This document shows, in pieces, positions 30,209 to 35,167 of a stretch of DNA of 35,167 nucleotides. A program made the position numbers and the translations under genes. The DNA lies in contig JANLHB010000017.1 of NCBI GenBank assembly GCA_024654625.1, positions 1 to 35,167 of the forward strand. The letters are read 5' to 3'. How positions within the stretch are numbered: position 1 is the stretch's first letter; each line of letters starts with the position of its first letter. Below the pieces are notes generated by a model that saw only the letters and a list, made by a program, of their open reading frames with translations, made no database searches and was not told the DNA's origin. This DNA is from Patescibacteria group bacterium. GTDB taxonomy: Bacteria > Patescibacteriota > Minisyncoccia > GCA-002772825.

Positions 30209-31180
30209 ATGACTGAAGTTAATATAAATATCAAAAAAAATGAAGAAAAAGTTCAAGCGGATATGAACAAAATTGACATAAGGATGGTGGGGTCTAAAGG
30301 GCTATTCTTGCGCGATATGTTTAATGCAAAGGTCTTGGTGCCGCCAGGATTTATTATGGCTTCCATCTTTGAACAGTTTATGGAAGGGACAGGCCTTTAT
30401 GCAAGGATAAATACCATAATGGACGCAAGCGGTGTTTCTCTAAGTGATATGAATTCAATACTCCAAGCATCAAATGAAATAGTAAATTTGATAAATAACA
30501 TAGATTTTCCTAAAGAGCTTGAAACTAGAATATTAAATGAATTTTCAAAATTGAAAGCCGAGTATGTGGCAGTCAGGCCGTCATTTGTAATAGATGGCGT
30601 GTCAAGCCTGTCTCTGGCAAGAGAATTTCCAAGCCAGCTTAATGTAAACAGAGATATTCTGATAAAGAGCATTAAGAGAATTTGGGCAACATCTTTCTCT
30701 CCGGCATCTATAGCTTATCGCTTGGAAAAAAATATAGATATGAAAAGACCGTTAGTCGTTCTTTTGATCCAGAAGATGATAGACGCCGAAGTATCAGGGG
30801 TCTGTTTTACTTCTCATCCTATTACTAAAGATAGGAAGCAGATAGTGGTAGAGGCAAGTTTCGGCTTAAATGAAGAGGTTAATACGAAAGGGATTGCCAG
30901 AGATACTTATATTGTTGATAAGAATAATTGGAAAATATTAGGCAAGACAATTTTCCCTCAAAAGACGATGTTAACAAGGGTGGGTTCTACTACAAATGAA
31001 GTTGAAGTCGGTTCTGTACTTCAGACAAAGCAAAAGCTTTCAAATGCTCAGATTCTTTCTTTAGCAAATCTTGCCAAGAGAGTAGAAGATATTTATGATA
31101 GAATTCCTCAGAAAATAGAGTGGGCTCTTGAGAAGAATAATTTTTATATTATAGAATCTCAACCAATAAGCAAAGCATAG
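30209..31180 (+). CDS. Stand-alone PEP-synthase-type ATP-grasp protein, probably degenerate
   Basis: About 323 residues similar to the N-terminal nucleotide-binding domain of PEP synthase / pyruvate phosphate dikinase, without the phospho-His and PEP-binding domains. Family traces: MVGSKGLFLRDMF (glycine loop), VPPGFIM, SGVCFTSHPIT, VVEASFGLNEEVNTKG and EWALEKNNFYIIESQPIS. Several key positions deviate: VAVRPS for VAVRSS, SLAREF for SFAGQ, and ESQPIS for QxRPIT. It may therefore not catalyse the classical reaction. I choose ATG 30209 because 30200 overlaps a -10 box. The last residues lie inside a dispersed repeat. Confidence 0.75.
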   Translation: MTEVNINIKKNEEKVQADMNKIDIRMVGSKGLFLRDMFNAKVLVPPGFIMASIFEQFMEGTGLYARINTIMDASGVSLSDMNSILQASNEIVNLINNIDFPKELETRILNEFSKLKAEYVAVRPSFVIDGVSSLSLAREFPSQLNVNRDILIKSIKRIWATSFSPASIAYRLEKNIDMKRPLVVLLIQKMIDAEVSGVCFTSHPITKDRKQIVVEASFGLNEEVNTKGIARDTYIVDKNNWKILGKTIFPQKTMLTRVGSTTNEVEVGSVLQTKQKLSNAQILSLANLAKRVEDIYDRIPQKIEWALEKNNFYIIESQPISKA

Positions 31181-31319
31181 CTTCGCCAAATTCGAAGCAC
31201 GAATATCGAAATACGAAACAAATTCAAATGACAGAAATTAAAAATTCAAAACAGTTTAGTAAATTAGAATTTTGAATTTAGATATTGTTTTGGAATTCGA
31301 TATTTGTATTTCGGATTTA
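31170..31319. repeat. Dispersed MITE-like repeat, copy B
   Basis: 150 bp, similar throughout to copy A (26993-27143). Its left end encodes the last residues and TAG stop of the preceding gene; its right end (TTTCGGATTTA) stops 7 nt before ruvX. Confidence 0.8.
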
Positions 31320-31326
31320 AATATAC

Positions 31327-31779
31327 ATGCGTTTATTAGGCATAGACTATGGCAGGAAAAATATAGGATTAGCGTTTTCAGACGAAAGCGCTTCTTTTGC
31401 TTTTCCAGACTCTGTGATTATAAATAAAGGTATTGATAAATCGGCAGAAGTAGTCTTAGGTATATGCAAGAAAAATAATGTTTCAAAGATTATAATAGGA
31501 AGGTCTATTGATGTTAAAGGAAAGCCTAATCCTATTATGGAAGATATTTTGAAGTTCAAAAAGGTCATTGAGGAGAAGTCCGGTATAAAAGTTGAATTTG
31601 AAGATGAATTTTTTACTACAAGAGAAGCGAGGATACTCTTGTCTAAAGATGATAATTTGGGCCGTAGGGCGACAAGGGCGCGCATAGAAAAAAAGAATGT
31701 GAAAAAGACGATTGATGCACAAGCCGCCGCTATAATTTTAAAGAGTTATATTGAACGTAAAAAAATGCTTGGAGACTAA
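31327..31779 (+). CDS. ruvX: RuvX/YqgF-type nuclease (putative Holliday junction resolvase)
   Basis: An RNase H-fold nuclease associated with rRNA maturation or junction resolution. The 150 residues have GIDYGRKNIGLAFSD with catalytic D7, IIIGRSIDVKG, FEDEFFTTREA (the D93/E94 acid pair, usually DERLTT) and TIDAQAAAIIL with D130. Its length fits the family (~140-150). No Shine-Dalgarno is present. It lies 7 nt after repeat copy B and shows no operon link upstream. Confidence 0.92.
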   Translation: MRLLGIDYGRKNIGLAFSDESASFAFPDSVIINKGIDKSAEVVLGICKKNNVSKIIIGRSIDVKGKPNPIMEDILKFKKVIEEKSGIKVEFEDEFFTTREARILLSKDDNLGRRATRARIEKKNVKKTIDAQAAAIILKSYIERKKMLGD

Positions 31780-31818
31780 TCTTTAAAATGATAAGATAAT
31801 TGAGATAAATGACGGCGC

Positions 31819-31824
31819 TATAAT
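31819..31824 (+). promoter_or_regulatory. -10 box (TATAAT) of the VTT-domain gene
   Basis: A perfect TATAAT ending 7 nt before ATG 31832. No good -35 box. Confidence 0.5.
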
Positions 31825-31831
31825 ATATAAA

Positions 31832-32437
31832 ATGATTTTTTCGTTGTTGAATAATTTAAGAGAGTGGCTGAAGGCTTGGATCCTGCGCTATGCTAACAGT
31901 GAGCACGCGACGCGCGCGTTATTTGGAGTTTCTTTCGCAGAAAGTTCATTTTTTCCTATTCCTCCTGATTTTATGCTTATAGCTATTCTTGTTACACGGG
32001 CAAGGCGATGGTGGTATTATGCCCTCGTAACATTGACAGGGTCTCTTTTGGGCGGGTTAGCCGGGTATCTTATAGGTTTTCTCTTCTTTTCAAGCATAGG
32101 AAAGTTTATTATTGATTTCTATGACTTAAATGATGTGATGCAGAGTTTGGCTTTTAAGTATGAGGCTAATGCATTTTGGACTGTTTTTGTCGCGGCTTTT
32201 ACGCCTATCCCTTATAAAATTATAACTATATCTGCCGGATTTTTTAATATTTCCATCTTTTCCTTCATCACCGCTTCTTTAGTCGGCAGAGGCGGAAGAT
32301 TCTTTATAATCGCTTTTATTATGAAAGTGTTTGGCAAAAAAGTCGCAAGCTCCATTTATCGTTACTTTAACATTTTTTCAATTATTTTCGTCTCTATTGT
32401 CATAGTTGTCTTGTTTATTTTAAAATTTTGGTTTTAA
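31832..32437 (+). CDS. VTT-domain (YqaA/DedA-like) membrane protein
   Basis: 201 residues with about five hydrophobic segments. It resembles the YqaA group of SNARE-associated/VTT proteins: FGVSFAESSFFPIPPDFMLIAILV, TGSLLGGLAGYLIG, FTPIPYKIITISAGFFNI and GRGGRFFIIAFIMKVFG are the family motifs (acidic and Pro residues around the re-entrant loop, then GRxxRF). Relatives take part in lipid (undecaprenyl or phospholipid) translocation or membrane homeostasis. The transport role here is inference. Confidence 0.87.
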   Translation: MIFSLLNNLREWLKAWILRYANSEHATRALFGVSFAESSFFPIPPDFMLIAILVTRARRWWYYALVTLTGSLLGGLAGYLIGFLFFSSIGKFIIDFYDLNDVMQSLAFKYEANAFWTVFVAAFTPIPYKIITISAGFFNISIFSFITASLVGRGGRFFIIAFIMKVFGKKVASSIYRYFNIFSIIFVSIVIVVLFILKFWF

Positions 32438-32470
32438 CCTAAGCATTGTTTATAAATTTATAAATGAGCA

Positions 32471-32499
32471 TTGAATTAATCTATATAAAAAAGTAAAAT
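32471..32499 (+). promoter_or_regulatory. Promoter of the pilM operon
   Basis: TTGAAT (32471-32476) and TAAAAT (32494-32499), spacer 17 bp. The -10 ends 9 nt before ATG 32509, again giving a very short leader. Confidence 0.6.
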
Positions 32500-32508
32500 A
32501 TAAGAGAG

Positions 32509-33582
32509 ATGATATCGGAAACATTTTTCAATATATTCCCCACTCCTCGGTTTCTTAAGCCTCCTATTTATGGCTTGGATATCTCTGATAAGTCTATTAA
32601 ATATGTAATGCTTGCTAAACATAAAGGCAATGTTATCTTGAGAGAGTTTGGCCAGAAGATTATCCCTGACGGCCTGATAGAATCAGGCGATATAAAAAAG
32701 AAAGAAGGATTGACCGGTTTTTTGAAAGATTTTCGCAAGGAGCTTAATGATGATTATATCGCTGTCATCTTGCCGGAAGAAAAAGCTTATATTTCAAAAA
32801 TGACTATTCCTATTATGAAAAAGAGCGAAATTAGAAAATCACTTGAAATACAGCTGGAAGAGAATATACCCCTTTCGGCGAGCGAGGCAATTTTTGATTA
32901 TGATATAAATAGAGATAAAGATCACTACGATGTTAATTTAATCGCTTTTTCGGATAAAGTGGTCAGTGATTACCGGGACGTGTTTTTTGATGCCGGATTT
33001 AAGCCTGTTTCTTTTGAGATGGAAGCGCATGCTATCTCAAGAGCGCTGACTTCTAAAACAGATGATGGCGGAATCAAGATGATAATTGATTTTGGAAAAA
33101 CTCATACAAGCTTCATAGTTGCTACCGGTAATAATGTTATGTTCAGTTCCACAATAAAAGTATCGGGCAAAGATATTGATACGGCTATCTCCGCCATTCT
33201 TTCGGTTGATTTGAAAACGGCTGAAGATATAAAGAAAGAGAAAGGTTTTGCTAAGACTAAGGAAAATGAAAAAGTTTATAATGCGATACTGCCGGTAGTC
33301 TCAGCCATAAAAGAAGAGATTGATAGGATATTTGTCTTTTGGCTTAATAGAGCGGAAGAGAATGGAGAAAAAAGAAAAAAGATTGATAAAATTATTTTAT
33401 CAGGAGGCGACTCAAATCTGATAGGATTGCCGGAGTTTCTTTCGTATGAGCTTAAAGTTCCGGTTGAGATAGCAAATCCGTGGATTAATATTCTTTCTTT
33501 TGATGAGGAGATACCAAGTATAACATTTAGAGAGTCATTGATATATTCCACCGCCTTAGGATTAGCGTTGCGCGTTATATAA
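32509..33582 (+). CDS. pilM: Type IV pilus inner-membrane platform protein PilM
   Basis: An actin-like cytoplasmic ATPase-fold protein that recruits PilN. The 357 residues have the PilM opening YGLDISDKSIKYVML (~23-37), the phosphate-2 motif IIDFGKTHTSFIVAT (~188) and the adenosine-motif ILSGGDSNLIGLPEFL (~299). The middle contains the PilM-type helical subdomain (VVSDYRDVFFDAGFKP, EMEAHAISRAL). It leads a tight operon with pilN after 2 nt. Confidence 0.92.
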   Translation: MISETFFNIFPTPRFLKPPIYGLDISDKSIKYVMLAKHKGNVILREFGQKIIPDGLIESGDIKKKEGLTGFLKDFRKELNDDYIAVILPEEKAYISKMTIPIMKKSEIRKSLEIQLEENIPLSASEAIFDYDINRDKDHYDVNLIAFSDKVVSDYRDVFFDAGFKPVSFEMEAHAISRALTSKTDDGGIKMIIDFGKTHTSFIVATGNNVMFSSTIKVSGKDIDTAISAILSVDLKTAEDIKKEKGFAKTKENEKVYNAILPVVSAIKEEIDRIFVFWLNRAEENGEKRKKIDKIILSGGDSNLIGLPEFLSYELKVPVEIANPWINILSFDEEIPSITFRESLIYSTALGLALRVI

Positions 33583-33584
33583 AA

Positions 33585-34115
33585 ATGATAAATTTATTGC
33601 CAACCGGAGATAAGATTATAAATAAAAAGGATTATCTAAGCCGTTTGTTTATTGTTGCGGGGATACTTGTTTTTAGCATTATTGCTATAACTTTTGCGCT
33701 GTCTCTGCCGATATTTTTCTCATTATTTTTTGAAGAGAGAGATCTCTCCAATCAGTTTAATATTATAATGCAGGGAGACAGTTCTGTTGAAGCGGATAAG
33801 ATTTATGCCGAACTTGATATCCTTAACAAAAAATTTTCTTTGTATGAAAAAAATAATGAAGAGATTAAACATATAAGTATTTTAATTGAAAAGATTATCG
33901 CGCTTAAAACAAGCGGCATCAGGATAAATTATTTTAAATATGAAAAAGATAAAAATGATAAAATAATAATTACCGGGGAGAGTAAAAATCGTTCTGATTT
34001 TGTGGATTTTAGAAAAAAGCTGGAAGACGATGAATCGTTCGGCGTTGTCAGTTCACCTTTATCTAATTTGCTGAAAGAAAATGATATAAAATTTACCATG
34101 ACTATTGAATTATGA
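33585..34115 (+). CDS. pilN: Type IV pilus platform protein PilN
   Basis: 176 residues starting with MINLLP, the PilN N-terminal peptide that binds PilM. A transmembrane helix follows (~22-47), then a coiled coil (~60-100) and a small ferredoxin-like domain. It ends at TGA, which overlaps the ATG of the next gene. This is the only TGA stop among the 41 genes of the window. The assignment rests on the N terminus, topology and context. Confidence 0.85.
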   Translation: MINLLPTGDKIINKKDYLSRLFIVAGILVFSIIAITFALSLPIFFSLFFEERDLSNQFNIIMQGDSSVEADKIYAELDILNKKFSLYEKNNEEIKHISILIEKIIALKTSGIRINYFKYEKDKNDKIIITGESKNRSDFVDFRKKLEDDESFGVVSSPLSNLLKENDIKFTMTIEL

Positions 34116-34660
34116 AATTAAGCAATATAAATAAAAAAATAATTCTATCCATTGTTTTAGTTATTGCGGTGAATACTTTTGCTTTTGCATGTTTGTGGCT
34201 TATCAATATGAAAGTAAAACAGATGAACGGGAAAATTTCAGTCGCTAGAAGCGAGATTAGCTTAAAAGAGAAAGAAAGCAATGAAGCTAAGATTTTAAAG
34301 GCCAGTCTTCTGAATTTTTCTCCACTAGAAGAGAAGCTTAACACCGTTTTTATAGAGCAAAAAGATGTGCTGAGTTTTATAGAAGAGATAGAGGTTCTGG
34401 CGAAAGAATCAGGTGTTGATATGGAGTTTCGGTCCGTTGATATTTCAAAAAATGATACCGGAGAGAAACCTGTTTTTCAATTTAAAGCTCTAGGTTCATT
34501 TTCTGATATATTTTATTATTTGACCTTGCTTGAGAATATAAAGTATCAGATCATTTTTGATAATATCTCACTGCAAGAGAAAGGAGTCGTCGGGATTGGC
34601 GATAATTCCCGAGTGATCTGGGAGGCGAATTTTTCATTAAGATTGTTGAGTTATAATTAA
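34112..34660 (+). CDS. pilO: Type IV pilus platform protein PilO-like
   Basis: 182 residues with an N-terminal transmembrane helix (~10-32), a coiled coil (~34-65) and a C-terminal ferredoxin-like domain (VLSFIEEIEVLAKESGVDMEFRSVDI; FSDIFYYLTLLENIKYQIIF). These traits and the overlap with pilN (4 nt, ATGA) make PilO the best name; sequence identity to well-studied PilO proteins is likely low. PilP and PilQ, the periplasmic and outer-membrane partners, do not follow, as expected for a cell with a single membrane. Confidence 0.82.
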   Translation: MKLSNINKKIILSIVLVIAVNTFAFACLWLINMKVKQMNGKISVARSEISLKEKESNEAKILKASLLNFSPLEEKLNTVFIEQKDVLSFIEEIEVLAKESGVDMEFRSVDISKNDTGEKPVFQFKALGSFSDIFYYLTLLENIKYQIIFDNISLQEKGVVGIGDNSRVIWEANFSLRLLSYN

Positions 34661-34669
34661 TCATAATAT

Positions 34670-34984
34670 ATGAAAGATATTGATTTTAAAGAGAAATTAA
34701 GTTACTTTTATCCTAGGGATAATTATGGCGCAGATATTAATGCGGACAGAGATTGGCGTATTATTATAGTGTCTTTCTGGATTATATTGCTTATTGTAAT
34801 AACGATAAGTCTTTATGGTATTTGGCAATTGAAAAATGGTTCAAATACTGAAATCGCTTCTGTTAAGTCGCTTGCTTTAAAAAAGGAATTGTTTGATAAG
34901 ATAATCAAAAATATAGATGAAAAAAAGGCGCGTTTTAACGAGCTCTTAATAAAGAAGCCGGAGATAGAAGATCCATCTTTATAG
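34670..34984 (+). CDS. Small single-pass membrane protein in the pil operon
   Basis: 104 residues: a polar N terminus (1-30) with the segment YFYPRDNYGADINADRDWR, one transmembrane helix (~32-50, IIVSFWIILLIVITISLYG), a short charged helix and the tail KKPEIEDPSL. No family is recognised with confidence. It sits 9 nt after pilO at the end of the operon, and may be an accessory subunit of the pilus platform. Confidence 0.75.
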   Translation: MKDIDFKEKLSYFYPRDNYGADINADRDWRIIIVSFWIILLIVITISLYGIWQLKNGSNTEIASVKSLALKKELFDKIIKNIDEKKARFNELLIKKPEIEDPSL

Positions 34985-34998
34985 TATCTTAGTATTAT

Positions 34999-35073
34999 GT
35001 CCTCGTAGTTCAATGGATAGAACGAGAGCCTTCTAAGCTCTAGATCTAGGTTCGATTCCTAGCGAGGACACCA
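34999..35073 (+). tRNA. tRNA-Arg (anticodon UCU)
   Basis: A full cloverleaf is visible: acceptor GTCCTCG/CGAGGAC, D stem GTTC/GAAC, anticodon stem AGAGC/GCTCT with loop CTTCTAA (TCT at 35032-35034), T stem CTAGG/CCTAG with TTCGATT loop. Discriminator A is followed by an encoded CCA. The UCU anticodon reads AGA/AGG, the major Arg codons in this AT-rich window. Confidence 0.96.
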
Positions 35074-35106
35074 AACGATACTTCGCGTTTTGAAAGCGCA
35101 GATGAG

Positions 35107-35157
35107 CCGCGCGCCGCAGGCGCGCGGGAAGACAAAAAACCCCGTCGCGTAGCGACG
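35107..35157. repeat. Two palindromes after tRNA-Arg
   Basis: CCGCGCGCC/GGCGCGCGG with a GCA loop (35107-35127), then CGTCGC/GCGACG with a GTA loop (35143-35157). Both have 3-nt loops. The second shares the CCCCGTCGC arm with the hairpin at 4785. One may terminate the tRNA transcript. Confidence 0.65.
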
Positions 35158-35167
35158 AAATGGCTGG

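Noticed and set aside
1-35167. Alternative genetic code with UGA as Gly (as in Gracilibacteria/Absconditabacteria)
   Set aside because: All 41 genes are full length without any in-frame TGA, which would be frequent if TGA encoded glycine.

Overview
The window is AT-rich with 41 recognisable protein genes, all on the + strand, and one tRNA. It looks like a Candidate Phyla Radiation (Patescibacteria) genome, probably Parcubacteria-like. The support is: an S10/spc ribosomal cluster with no rpmD (uL30), a known trait of that radiation; a trigger factor without its PPIase domain; a LID-less adenylate kinase; type IV pilus genes; very large secreted repeat proteins; and the intergenic repeat families typical of such genomes. 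The standard genetic code fits: every gene reads through without TGA as sense, and TGA is a stop only once in 41 genes.

Layout. 1-768: 3' end of a secreted Ig-like surface protein. 778-2113: promoter, leader hairpin and nusA. 2222-4765: ppa, a prepilin-like protein, a secreted coiled-coil protein and a small membrane-anchored protein. 4856-5944: tig. 5945-6351: a gene-free stretch with four palindromes and the promoter for tuf. 6352-20064: tuf, then the S10/spc run (rpsJ, rplC, rplD, rplW, rplB, rpsS, rplV, rpsC, rplP, rpsQ, rplN, rplX, rplE, rpsZ-type S14, rpsH, rplF, rplR, rpsE, rplO), then secY, adk and map. Both rpmC (uL29) and rpmD (uL30) are missing from their usual places. Many spacers in this run hold hairpins or dispersed repeats instead of the tight packing usual for the operon.

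20078-21009: a single-domain HUH (RAYT/Y1-like) transposase gene with palindromes upstream, twice inside its reading frame, and twice downstream. The palindromes have CTTGG/CCAAG outer arms and 3-nt loops. Two more of the same architecture sit in frame inside nusA. This is the most interesting signal in the window: a REP-like element family that seems to enter coding sequence without breaking it. 21033-26984: a 1983-aa surface protein with FG-GAP-like, carbohydrate-binding-like and FN3-like modules. 27189-30153: a MacB-type ABC ATPase and permease, both with long extra cytoplasmic domains. 30209-32437: a stand-alone degenerate PEP-synthase-type ATP-grasp protein, ruvX, and a VTT/DedA-like membrane protein. 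32509-34984: pilM, pilN, pilO and a small membrane protein of the type IV pilus platform. 34999-35073: tRNA-Arg(UCU), followed by GC-rich palindromes.

Expression signals. Shine-Dalgarno sequences are nearly absent. Several first genes have a good -10 box ending only 6-10 nt before the start codon, which suggests leaderless or near-leaderless mRNAs. All functional statements are by sequence recognition only; no database or structure search was run.
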